The position numbers and the translations under genes were made by a program. From Trileptium ribeirensis (lineage: Eukaryota; Nematoda; Enoplea; Enoplida; Thoracostomopsidae), in contig JASANE010028245.1 of NCBI GenBank assembly GCA_030248225.1, positions 1 through 64,000 on the forward strand: 64,000 nt of DNA, read 5' to 3'. Shown here piece by piece: positions 44,768 through 55,343 of this stretch (positions are counted from its first letter, which is position 1; each line of letters begins with the position of its first letter). The notes beneath the pieces were generated by a model. The model ran no database searches. It was not told the DNA's origin and was given only the letters and a program-made list of their open reading frames with translations.

Positions 44768-45637
44768 TGCGGTGTTCACGTTACAATGTCTTCGCTGTTT
44801 GGAACTTTTGTCCCCCTGTAGTCACGACCATACCGTATAGACGGTCAGGGTGACACTATAATGTAAATCTATTGCCGAGGGTGTACGACATACCGATAGC
44901 TACTACATTTTGTCTGTACAGTGTCGTACACACCCGTAGCTATTAATTTAGCGCGAATTAACTATAACGGACACGTTTGCAGCTAATGCGGGTTATTAGT
45001 CAATTGTGGCGTGTAGACTTATTTAAATTCTCGATATTAGTATCTAGGCCATATCAACGTTGAAAACAATGGCAAGGGCGTAGCCGGAGGGGGGTGTTGC
45101 GGGGGTCGCGACCCCCCCCCCCCTTTTGGTTCAACCCCAAACAAAATTTTTTTGAATGATTCTGGTTAAAAATCATGTCGGAAATTGTCCTTAAACTAGC
45201 CTCTCTCGAACTAGAAAACAATTACTTTCAACCGTATTTTTGACCAAACTTCACATTTTTGAATAAAAATTCGCTATTTTGGCAACAATTACATTTTTTA
45301 TTTGTTTATGGCGTACTTAATATACCAATTCTGGACACCGCTTTCATATTTCTGACCGCGACCCCATTTTCTGAGGTACCCACTGTGGGCCGCCCCCCCC
45401 TTTCAAAATTCCTGGCTACGCCGTTGGACAATGGTGCACACTCTGATTGAAACTGCAACAAGACACGGTGTGCTAGGCAATGTCGACATGTGGCAATACC
45501 TCTAGCTCTAACTACCTTTGAAATAATTTATTGAAACCATGAGGGTGTCCAACACACCCTGTTGGCTACAGTGTAACTGGTACTGTGTGGTGTAAATAGG
45601 TTCCAAACGTTGGGAACATTATAACGTGACCGCCGCA
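44768..45637. mobile_element. Nested inverted-repeat element with TAA duplication (PIF/Harbinger-like)
   Basis: The left end is TGCGGTGTTCACGTTACAAT and the right-end reverse complement is TGCGGCGGTCACGTTATAAT, flanked on both sides by TAA. Three-base TWA duplications are characteristic of PIF/Harbinger insertion. A relative with TTA flanks lies at 51617-52149. No transposase frame is visible. It carries another insertion at 45073-45426. Confidence 0.75.
45073..45426. mobile_element. Innermost nested MITE, TIR CAAGGGCGTAGCC
   Basis: The left end is CAAGGGCGTAGCCGGAGGGG and the right-end reverse complement is CAACGGCGTAGCCAGGA. Flanks are AACAATGG and GACAATGG, an 8-bp duplication with one mismatch. 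It includes a G-rich run, a C run of about 12, and CCGCCCCCCCC near the right end. GGCGTAGCCAGG-type ends are common in animal DNA-transposon MITEs. Confidence 0.75.
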
Positions 45638-46321
45638 TAAAGTCCAAAAACACTTGTCTATATAACTTAAGTAATCAATTTTAAATTACTATAATGGTCT
45701 ACTCCATCAGTAGCGTTTGCTTGGGTAGTATTTATACTCAATTTGTAACTTTCAAACCGCGGCCGTCTTACAATTTCCTTCTAGTAATAGGCAAACATTT
45801 TGTGTTCTGCTGGTTTTGGAAAAAAGCAATCTAGAATTTTTATATTCGGTGCTGGACCGGGCCGGGGCGGTCCGGGGTCGGACCAGACCGCATCGGACCG
45901 GACTGGACCACTATTGAAGCCGGATCGGACCGGTAACAGTTACCGGACCGGTCCGGTCTGCATCACTAGCCAGTAATATTAAACTCAGATCAATAATGTC
46001 TTTCATGAAGGCATGCAACAGTTAAGTCACCATGTTTCGGAAGAATCTTGCTAGGATCAATAATGCTCTTTCATGAAGGGAAAGGGCAGTCAAGACTCTG
46101 CCTTTTGGTTCGAATTTTCAAAAATATTGTTATAAGTATGACTTTAAAAACTGCCACCACGGGCTGAGTCCACTGGTGCTAAAATCGACGCTGACAAAAT
46201 TCGAACTGCGCAAGGAATGGCTGAAAACAGCTACCATTGGCTTGCCAGAAATTTTTTATCCGGGGCATGTTTTCTGGTTTTAACTGAAACTTTCAGGACT
46301 GTTGTTGAGTTTTCTTTGCTA

Positions 46322-46588
46322 GTAGTGGCAGATATCCTCTTTTTCCTGATGTGTGGCTTAATAAAGATACCTATGGTAGGGACCTCAGGCGAAACCACGG
46401 TTATAAATGTTTGACTTGTAGGTGACGACGTGCATGAACATTATTGATTCAATTGTAGTGGCAGATATCCTCTTTTTCCTGATGTGTAGCTTAATAAAGA
46501 TACCTATGGCAGGGACCTCAGGCGAAACCACGGTTCTAAATGTTTGACTTGTAGGTGACGACGCCCATGAACATTAATGATTCAATTA
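46322..46588. repeat. Direct duplication, 2 x 133 bp
   Basis: Both copies contain GTAGTGGCAGATATCCTC, GGGACCTCAGGCGAAACCAC and GACTTGTAGGTGACGACG, with few substitutions. No function is inferred. Confidence 0.9.
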
Positions 46589-47841
46589 AAAGAATATATA
46601 CTATTTATTTTGGCGTTTTGTTGAAGAAGGTAGATTTGTGATTAGTGTGAGATTAATGTGTGGAAGGAATGAAGTAGACATCCAAATATAAATATATACT
46701 TATAAATAAAACACACCGATTCCATTGGTTAGGGTATAATCTTAAAATTGTTAAAAATTTTAGAATTTTGTATGTAGAATGCTAAAATTGGTTTATAAGT
46801 TTTCAACGATTATGTTTATTGATTAGTGAAACAACATTAAATGACAACTGAGTTACTCATCGAAGGTCAGCAAAGTGACTCGATTGTGGCGTAGCCTGCA
46901 AGCAGTGGCTGACCAGTAGTCGAGAAGTTTTTCATAACATTGCAAGTAGAATTAAGTTACGCTAATACAACAAAGTACGTGGGTGTTTACAAGAGCGTAG
47001 GTGTGCCCCCTAAGTGTTAGAATCGCCTAAAAGGCATATTTACCACCCCTACACACCTTCACTCGTCTTTTACCGCATCGAAACCATGTAACATTTTGGA
47101 AATTATGAGCAAAATTACAAAAATTTTAGGAACAAGTTGGTCAAAATTTAAGGAAAAGTTGAGGGAACAGGTTTAGATTTCACATAGAATACGCTCCCAG
47201 CACACTTTAGCAACCATCTAATCCTACATCAGGCAACGGACCTTGGGTATTGGGCACCTACCTGCCAATCTAAATTATTGCAATGACTGTTTCGACAACT
47301 AAAATCGCACGATTTTTCTGCACGAAAATGTCTTGTCTGGGTTCGTTTTGTATACGATCATGTAAATAGACACAAGACACCGATACTCTTTGAAACAGAT
47401 CCTGAAGACCACTTTTATAAAGGGCATTGGCTGGGCCTTCTATCCTAGCGTCATCATTCTTCACATATTTAAACCAATAATGCACACAGCCTGTGTTCCT
47501 AATAAATTCCCAAAGATATTAGGCTAAACCAACAAAATCAAGCCACATACTTTGGTAATTACCTAGAAAGTATAACGATAATACTTCATAATTTAAGCAT
47601 CTGTCTAGCTTTTAAAGACGATCAGATATAGAAGCAGATATGCTAATCTATATATGATTTCAGCTTTGCTGGTATCGCAGATCGATTTCTTCAATAATAG
47701 CGCCGCTCAGAATAATAGCACAGGCGTAATGAGGTTGAAGACCAGTGGAGTCGTATTTATAATTGTATTTACACTGCTGTGATGTCAATGATATTGTAAC
47801 AATTCTGATTTAATCTAGTACTAATAATTTATTTAGAAGAC

Positions 47842-47864
47842 CTGGCCAACTGCTCCAATGGATT
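47842..47864 (-). CDS. Tentative thioredoxin exon 3
   Basis: After a GCCATTTCAG acceptor, AATCCATTGGAGCAGTTGGC reads NPLEQLA in phase 0, giving FSPVYK-NPLEQLA, which suits the thioredoxin helix after the active site. The only donor is GTCTTC. If it is not used, a stop follows at once (ARSSK stop). No following exon was found. Weak. Confidence 0.25.
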
Positions 47865-48278
47865 CTGAAATGGCTCATTTAGACAGCTGTGTTTTCCTGG
47901 AATACAACTGGTATATATAGGAAAGATATATGCAGGTGAAACCAATAAATAGTAACTTAAACTTTACGGCTGCTATAACACTGAAATGATTTTAATTTAC
48001 ACCAGTTTGATTTTAATATCTCGTAAATCATACATGCTCATAGAAGGCGGACTGGGGAAATATTTTTAATCTGAGGCTCGGACCCGTTATGGCAGGGCCT
48101 TGCCGATACTCCTGGGAGGTAGCCTGATGTCCCTGAGGCTATGTGGCGGTTCATAGATTGAACACAGTGTACCGTTTTCATCGTTTGAATAAATTTTCTG
48201 AATGCATAAAAATCTATAGAAATATATAAAAAATAAATGAATGGATGAATCAGTATATGATATCAAAGGAACTTTTAC

Positions 48279-48383
48279 CTTGTACACCGGTGAAAACATA
48301 CGACATGCGCCACACCAAGGAGCGTAAAACTTTACAACAATCAACTTTTTACGAGTTTTATGGCGTAATTCTTCGAGTTCAAT
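48279..48383 (-). CDS. Thioredoxin exon 2 with WCGAC active site
   Basis: Thirty-five codons. VVKFYAPWCGACRMFSP is an unmistakable thioredoxin-fold active-site segment: beta strand, C-x-x-C at the helix start, and the conserved Pro five residues after the second Cys. The C-x-x-C dipeptide is Gly-Ala. Confidence 0.85.
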
Positions 48384-51300
48384 CTAAAAAAATAGCTTTC
48401 ACATTGAGAATAGCAAATAATTTATGATAATTTCCTAACCATTTCGTTAAGAACCCTATATTCGCTATATATAAAAAATTGGCATTAAAGATGAAATTTG
48501 TCCCCCGGATCCAAAACTACAACTAAACGTTTTATAACTTCTTGAAATATTGTTTTGTTATAAAATTATTGCTTATATAACAACGGTGACTACTAAATAT
48601 TGCCTATGAACGAAATTCATGAGAGCAGAAAGTGTGTCCGTTACCATTAGGATGAGGCAAACTAGTTTATGCGATCGTGGAGCGTCAAGCTAGAAATCAG
48701 GAAAAGATAGAGTTTTGCCGACTAGCAACAGTAGTGCTGGCGACAGTAGGCTTATTTGTATGTGGGTTATCATTAGGATGAGGCAAACTAGCTTATGCGT
48801 TGGTAGAGCGTCAAGCTAACATTCAAACGAAGATGGAATTCTGCCGAGCTTCAACAGTAGTGCTCGATACCGTAGGCTTATTTGTATGTCGGCTACCATA
48901 TGAGGCAAACTAGCTTTTGCAATGGTAGCGCGTCAAGCTACAATAATACAATGAGTATTTATAATCAGTTATTGTTATTTACACTGGTGTGGGACCCCAA
49001 CGAAAACAATGTAAGACACTGCCGTCCGATAGATCCTCTTTGTATGTCTTCAACAATCGAACAACCATTGCATATTCGGGCAAAACGTAAAAATTAATAC
49101 AATTGTCCAGGCCTTTCCTGGCCAAGAGTTGTTACAAGTTAATACGCAAAATAATGCTGTTCAACCAGCTGTTCAGTATAGCGGCAATATAACTGTCAAA
49201 AATACACAGAAGATACTTAACGTTTCGATTCGGTTTCACTGTTATCGCAAAGCTTTTGCTGCTGCTAAATCTGGAGCGCCTATCCATAACCGACGACAGC
49301 TTTGTTAACACGTTCAGTGCTACTATCACGGAAATATGTAAGCAACAACGACTATTCAGGAAAATTTGCATGTGACGATTGCGGACACAGACACTGTGAT
49401 ATCAGGCAACAGTTATACTTATCATCCTTCTTTGAGTTTATTGAGCACACCCGTTAATTTTGAAATATTTTTCCCTGAGAATGCATGACCCACCCGTGGG
49501 TCACCAACAAATTTGCTTAATAAATAAAAAGAAGCATGGTAAGTATAGTCATGGCCTGAAACGGATGTTTATACCCTTTTTTGAAGATTTTTAAAATTCT
49601 AAAATATCTTTACCTTTGTAAATATAAAATGTATGTTTTCAGAGTAAAATTGAAATAAAATGGATGTATATATTTGATTCTGAATGCAGTACTGAACCCG
49701 ATAATGAATGTATCAGTGATGTCGTATGCTTAGCTGGTTAAATTGATACTTCTGAGGCTGACGAGTCTGGAGAGTCAGACGCTTTGAATATGATGAAATA
49801 GGGGCCGATGACGACAGTGGTGACGAAGATGACAACCATAACTATGACGTAATCGGAAACGATAACAGAGTACCAATCAAAATAACTGATGACTATCCAA
49901 ATTTTACCGGGAATAGTGGGTTGCTGGTTGATATAGCGGTAACTGGAGCGGGTAACACTCTTAATCCAAGGAATTGTTCAAAGAATTTGTATCGAAAAAA
50001 TAATGCAACAGATCTCAGATCACACTAACATTTACGCTTATCAGTGAGCAACAGCAAACTTGACCAAGATAACGAAATCTTCTAAAGCGGGGCAATGGAT
50101 TGATGTGACTTTGCAAGAGATGTGGCGTTTTTTGGACTTCTTATGCTCATGGGTCTAAACCACCAGTCATCGCTGCCAAAATACTGATAAAAAATCCACT
50201 TTATGGATGTAAAGCTACAAAAAGACGATGTCCTGCGATCGATTTCTACGAATATTTAGTTATATGCGTTTCACCGAGAATTCCCGAACCGACAAGACCA
50301 ACAGATTGCACTAATATTAAGACAATTTTTGATCATTTGGTAACTAAGTTCCAAACATTCTAGCTCAGACAAAACGTGATGCTTGATAAAACGATGTATT
50401 CCAGAGGTTGTCGGCTGCACTTCAGGCAATACAATTCCTCAGAAAGCCACAAATACAGCATCAACTTATAAAAAACTTTGCTCTGGGACGTCATATGTCT
50501 GGAATTGCCACGTCTACACAGGTGACTTTTGTCTCCGTGACGCAAACCTTACTTACTCCGAAGCTGCTGTCATTGAGATAATGGAATGTTTGCATAACGA
50601 AGGATGAATTATATTTACCGACACTTGTGTTCCACTGGCGCGCACATTATTCTCTGAACCATTATATCTCTTTGGTACATTGCGACAAAATCAGAAAGAA
50701 ACTCCTAAGGAAGTATGAACAACAGTTATAAATAAAGGGCAAACTTTTGACTTGATGAAAGGCCCAATACGCGTTATATAGTATGGTGGCACAAAGCAAA
50801 TCCTGACGTTGGCCAACAAATCCAACGCACATTGGCGAACTAATCGACACCGGAAAAAAGTTACGCCGTGGAACAGCGGTGCTGGAGTGTCAACGTGTGA
50901 TCGACTATAATAGTAAAAAAGGCATTGATGTCGCTAATCAGTTTGAAACGTGTTTCATCTCCATGCGCCGCACTATGAAGTGCTACAAAAAGCTTTTGTT
51001 GAATATGTTCAGTGGTACTTCGGTTGTCAGCAGCAGTAAAAGAAAAGACCCGGAGGATCTACCTTCTACCCCTCCTGAGGACAAGGACCACGCCATGACA
51101 ATCCTTCCTCCGCTGACAGTCTAACCCCTACGCCGACGAATGTTCGACACCTAAAATGTATACGATAAAACGCAATTTTAAGCTGGATTTTTAGGTGGCC
51201 GCGGTCATCAAATTGCGATGCTAACAGCAACTACATGTTGCTGTATCGCAATGCGCGACCGCACACCTAACAACACCTGAAATTTGTGCGATTTTAATAT

Positions 51301-52710
51301 CGAGATTATATTTGACAAAACAATAGCTCAGGTGTACGCACCTATACTGGACCCACATATTAAAGCGGGATCCTACCAAATTATCTATTTTCAGTCGCAC
51401 TTGATTTTATCAAATCGTCTGATATTGAGGAATTGAATGAAACAGTTGCCACGAAAATATAAATTTCATATTATAAAGCATTATCACGTATGATAGCTTT
51501 AGGTGGGTTCACGAGAAGTAATGAGATCATCTGCTGTTTGAGCATTCCCATATGGACCCCATATTGAAACCATTTATTGTTGAGGTCTTTGACGCTTTGC
51601 AAAGGGCCTCAATTTATGCGGCGTTTACGTTATAAAACACATCTTCCCCATGTGGAAGATTTGTCACTTGTGAGATCACGACCACACCATAGTGCATGGT
51701 ATTCGGAAGGCTATACTATTCAGCACAAGTAATGGTGTCGCGGATACCGTATACGTTACACTATGGTGCTCTCGACACCCTATAATTGAACAGTAGTTTT
51801 AAAAAGGCGGGAAAATTACCTAAGTCAAATTTGAAAATATTTACGTTAATTCATTGTATCCCATAAACCATTCCGTTTAAAGTTTTGCCCAGGAAGCACA
51901 TGGACAAAGCTTTCATTGTATAAACTCCAGGCAACGGAAAAAACAACAAGGTGTCTTGCCATAGGATATTCATCACCGCTAGCCAGAAGTTTGCGGTGTC
52001 CATGACACCATATATAAATGCTGATGGTGTTTGAAACACCATATAAAAACTTCTTAGAATATAGTGTTGGTGTTCTGGACACTATATCGTTAACGGTGTT
52101 ACACAGGCTATAGGTAGACAAAACTTCCACTTATAACGTAAACGCAGCATTAGTGTCATGAATATCCTACCGTTGCGTTCAAATTGATTTGTGCTCTTAA
52201 TAATTACGTTTTATCGGTATATCTTTCTCAAGTGATTTTGTTGAAAAATAATGATTTCAATTCTAACACAAAAAGCTATGTAAGGGCTGGATGATTTGTA
52301 CGGTATGGCTTGGTTTACGTCTGTACAACAATATTGCTCACTAACTTGATAATAAGGAGCTGTGTGCTGATAAGCTAATGCTAAGATAAGCTAATGATGC
52401 TAGGATCACGTTGGTTGCATTAATTGCAATCCAGTCAACAATATTCATTATTTGTATTCGGCGAAACCAAAAATATACCTGTATAGCTATACCTTATGAG
52501 ATACTGGGTATTACTGTTTTCAGAACGACTCATAATAGGAACAATAAGACAGGATTGAGGTAGAATAAGCATGGTTTGGCCTTATTGAGAATTTACGTAT
52601 GAAAAAAGTGGCCTTAAATGAAACAGCCAATTTCGAGTGTCCCTTATTAGGCACTTATACTATAATTAGTTTTTACTTACTGGTTTCTTTATTTCTTTCA
52701 CATTGCTCAT
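48279..52710 (-). CDS. Thioredoxin, first two exons (partial), active site WCGAC
   Basis: Exon 1 is 52710-52681 (ATG, 10 codons, MSNVKEIKKP), preceded by an in-frame TGA and followed by donor GTAAGT. Exon 2 is 48383-48279 with acceptor TTTTTTTAG and donor GTAAAA: IELEELRHKTRKKLIVVKFY, then APWCGACRMFSPVYK. Both junctions are phase 0, and the joined N-terminus has the layout of a cytosolic thioredoxin (short N-term, helix, VVVDFxAxWCGPC, then P). Thioredoxins reduce protein disulfides through the two active-site Cys. Here the Pro between them is Ala. The rest (cis-Pro MPTF motif, C-terminal helix) was not found; a weak exon 3 candidate is at 47864. An unrelated piggyBac relic and a MITE lie in the 4.3-kb intron. 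A PDI-family N-terminal domain is an alternative. Confidence 0.72.
48642..48945. repeat. Tandem repeat, about 3 x 125 bp
   Basis: Copies share ATTAGGATGAGGCAAACTAG, GAGCGTCAAGCTA and GTAGGCTTATTTGTATG phrases. The third copy is shorter and more diverged. Confidence 0.8.
49690..51124 (+). pseudogene. Decayed piggyBac transposase
   Basis: Order as in piggyBac: an acidic N-terminal region (DDDSGDEDDNH), then MLDKTMYSRGCRLHFRQYNS (counterpart of the LDE-GR-xx-RQY block), HVYTGDFCLRDANLTYSEAA, then IFTDTCVPLARTLF (second catalytic Asp region), LFGTLRQNQKETPKE, a WW block reading VWWHK where a WWD-type Asp is expected, and VIDYNSKKGIDVANQFETCF (the DYN-x-x-MGGVD-x-x-DQ motif). The blocks lie in different frames with several stops, so it is non-functional. 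TTAA-flanked ends were not delimited. Confidence 0.85.
51617..52149. mobile_element. Harbinger-like MITE with TTA duplication
   Basis: The ends are TGCGGCGTTTACGTTATAAA and, reversed, TGCTGCGTTTACGTTATAAG, flanked by TTA on both sides. The 533-bp interior is full of short gtgt/acac palindromes. It belongs to the same family as the element at 44768-45637, with 17 of 19 end bases matching between its own TIRs. Confidence 0.8.
52681..52710 (-). CDS. Thioredoxin exon 1 (start codon exon)
   Basis: ATG at 52710-52708 opens ten codons, ending CCA before GTAAGT. The upstream in-frame stop makes this the only start in frame. A different frame across the same DNA is longer but ends in phase 1 and would hit a stop on joining exon 2, so the short frame is preferred. 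Confidence 0.6.
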
Positions 52711-54042
52711 ACTTGCCGAGTGTATAGCAACTCCATGAAATCAAAAACAAGTTCGTCAATAGAATAGATTGCAAAAAAAGTTTCTTATTTAAAATAGTTT
52801 TGCTTGCTAAATCATGCCGAAACTGTTGAAATTTAGACGAAGCAACGTTGAAACATTGTCGTATACAAAGTTGGGCAGTATACTTGCCGTCAATGTTTCT
52901 GCAACTCTGCGTTTCGTATACGTCCAAAATGTATGGTTTTATGGTTCAAAAATACAGGAGAAAGCGGAAACATTTGATCATTCTGGTCTGGACAGTTTTT
53001 AAGCCAAACTTCGTAGCCAATCCTGAATATCAGAAGAATTCACTAAAATACACGCATCTCACAGAAAGGAGATATCCATAGTGCAAACCTGAACCAAGAA
53101 AAATGAATAGTTCCAAACCTATAAACGATAACAGAAAATATACACATTTTTTCAAAAAATTGCTTTTGGTTTTTATAAATACATAATCTGGTCAATTCTG
53201 GTTCTGGCAGTTTCCAACTTGGGGAACTGCCACCATGCGAACATCCGAACTAAGCAAGGATAGCATAAACGATACGTGTTCATGATCCGACTGCTTAAAA
53301 TAGATCGTTCCGGCCACAGCTAGATAGGGTACTGTGTATTTCCCCCAGTTTCTCCAATATGTCCAATTTTTTCCTATTGTCTCCAATTTTGCAAAAAGTT
53401 CCCTTAGTTATGTATAACACAGGCGGACAAAACCCTTTTGCACAATTGGTTTCTATTTGAGGAAACCGGGCTCGCTTCGTTTCAAAAACAAACATGCACA
53501 TAGTACGCGTTAAGCCTAAAACGATGGCGTACGGCATGGAGATCGCTACGTTATCTCTCATATTAGTGTGTACTGAGCTGTCGCTCTGAAGATTCTCTAT
53601 AATACTCGCAGTAGCCCCGAACTGCCCGCGGCTAGTGAACCAAACCCGTAGCTAAGCTATTCGGATGGGCTCCACATACCGTGTGCAAAAGATTTTATCA
53701 ACGCTATAAGTCCAAATTATATATATATAAGATTTCAATCAATCTAGATCATCTATTAGACAATCTTTTATCTTGTAATGACCATAATTGGTCCCACTTA
53801 ATCCAAGTGAAAGCAGCGCTATGCAACGTGCAATCACCCATTTCAAAGATTCCAAAAATTAATTTTGTTATAAAAAGCATCATCTTCGCCGCTAAATACA
53901 TTATATCAAAATTGCGCTGAGGATTTATCAGAATTTCCTCAAAAATGGCTCTTCCGGCAAAATTTTTTTATTGATAAACGCAGTATTACGCCATGTGCGC
54001 AGGGTTTACAAACTCTGTCTACGTTAGTAGTATAGGGAGAAC

Positions 54043-54108
54043 GGCCAATGTGAACTTTAGGGGCCGGACGTTATAACGTTAGGAAAAAGAGCAGCTTAGA
54101 GCGGGGTA
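54043..54108. mobile_element. Truncated copy of the GGCC-end MITE
   Basis: It begins GGCCAATGTGAACTTTAGGG and continues GGCCGGACGTTATAACG and GCAGCTTAGAGCGGGG, as in the full copies. It then departs and no right end is seen nearby. One end only. Confidence 0.65.
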
Positions 54109-55127
54109 ATATTTAGTAACGGGGTACTGGGAGCAACGTTACACGCTTGTTTGACGGTGGGACTGGGTATCAGCGTGTGTGCTGATGATATTACAGTTAC
54201 ATGTCTTTACATTACAATTTGGCTTTAAGCTGCCAAAGTTTTTTTTGTTTGTAAACAGATTCTCCAAAATCTTTATAAAGCCCAATTTGCATTTGGACTA
54301 CACGATATCCAGCATTATTAAAATCAATATTTATATATGTAAAATGTCAAATTGTCACGGAATTTTAGTTTTGAATTTGTCTTACGTTTTCACTATTATT
54401 ACACAACGGTATTAAAAATTCTGTTTTTAAGGATCAAAAGAAAAATTACCGATTATATTCGACATCCTGTTCGACATCATATAGTAAACATGTCGAAAGT
54501 AAAGCATGCTTTTGTGGCAAACCGCTTTGACGTGTAGTTAATAAACGTAATGAATTTGTTAATTAACGTTCATGTTAATTTGTTTTTAAATGAAGTCACG
54601 CTCCTTATCTCGCAGACTTGCTGGTGACTATCCCAGATTTGCTCAGCGTTTTTCCCATAACTCACTCTTCGTGGTTTTGTTGGGCTACTTATACGAAAGT
54701 TGACAATCGAAGCAGTTGTTGTGTGACTTCATTTGTCAGCTTTGGCCTGGGATTTTTGTAGCGAATTTTAAGTCAATTTTCAAATTTTTTGCATCGTTGA
54801 GAACCTGTGAGATCCTAGAATATGAATTTTTATAGTAGACAAAGCCGCGACGTCAAACGTGCGATATATAGATGTTATGAAAACTATACTATAATCTGAA
54901 CCAGCTTTGCTTAATGTGAATGACTGAAGTCATCTGCCGTCCTCTTGTGAACTAGTGTAAGCTAAGAGGTAGCATCGGCTTATATATTAGCGCATAATAA
55001 CAGGATCATATTAACCAAGTTCACCGTTTGGCTTATCTTGGTTGTTCAAAATGACAAAAATATTTTGACCAATATTTTGTAACAAAAAAATTGGTTCAGA
55101 GTCGGCATATTTAATATAACATAATAT

Positions 55128-55343
55128 AATATTTACACCTTTAGGGGCCGGACGTTATAACGTTAGAAAAAAGAACAGCTTTAGAGCGGGGGATTCGGGG
55201 GGCGGCAGCCCCAGACTTTGGCTTAGGCTTAGTGCATGGATCATATAGGGACCTTAGCTTAGGCTAAGACTAAGGCGTAGGCTTAGTATATCGAGAACGG
55301 CATGGCATGCATTTCGCTTCCGCCCCTAAAGGTTACATTGGCC
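55128..55343. mobile_element. Third copy of the GGCC-end MITE
   Basis: The right end, reversed, reads GGCCAATGTAACCTTTAGGG. The left end is degraded before CTTTAGGGGCCGGACG. Internal GCTTAGGCTTAGT and TATATCGAGAA phrases match the 22339 copy. Flanking duplications are not evident, consistent with end decay. Confidence 0.7.

Larger units (their letters stand above)
43636..45968. mobile_element. hAT-type DNA transposon, 2.33 kb, host of a nested pair
   Basis: The ends are TAGTGATGCGGACCGG and, reversed, TAGTGATGCAGACCGG. They are flanked by exact 8-bp duplications GCCAGTAA at 43628-43635 and 45969-45976. TAGTGATGC-type ends with an 8-bp target duplication are typical of hAT elements. Subterminal regions are strikingly rich in GGACCGG / CCGGTCC repeats, perhaps transposase-binding sites. 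No intact transposase is present. A - strand coding-like relic lies at about 44050-44330. Two further elements are inserted inside. Confidence 0.9.
43085..48278. other. Region between VWA8 exon and thioredoxin exon 2: transposon nest
   Basis: It contains the hAT-type nest (43636-45968) and a two-copy 133-bp duplication (46322-46588). A good donor context (GGCAG|GTAGGTGCC) on the - strand near 47267 is not attached to any reading frame I recognise. VWA8 5' exons were looked for and not seen. Confidence 0.5.
48384..52680 (-). other. Thioredoxin intron 1: tandem repeat, piggyBac relic, MITE
   Basis: It holds a three-copy repeat (48642-48945), the piggyBac relic (49690-51124) and a Harbinger-like MITE (51617-52149). 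Nothing else is recognised. Confidence 0.5.

Noticed and set aside
47270..47485. Frame with DRIQNEPRQDIFV considered as a VWA8 or thioredoxin exon
   Set aside because: No GPPG loop or other VWA8 context and no thioredoxin motif. The nearby good donor is not in this frame.
51846..52130. 94-codon frame on the - strand
   Set aside because: It lies wholly within the Harbinger-like MITE and has no recognisable domain.
52673..52927. 84-codon frame with a hydrophobic stretch (signal-anchor-like) overlapping thioredoxin exon 1
   Set aside because: It ends in phase 1 at the GTAAGT donor and meets a stop on joining the WCGAC exon. The short ATG frame joins cleanly.
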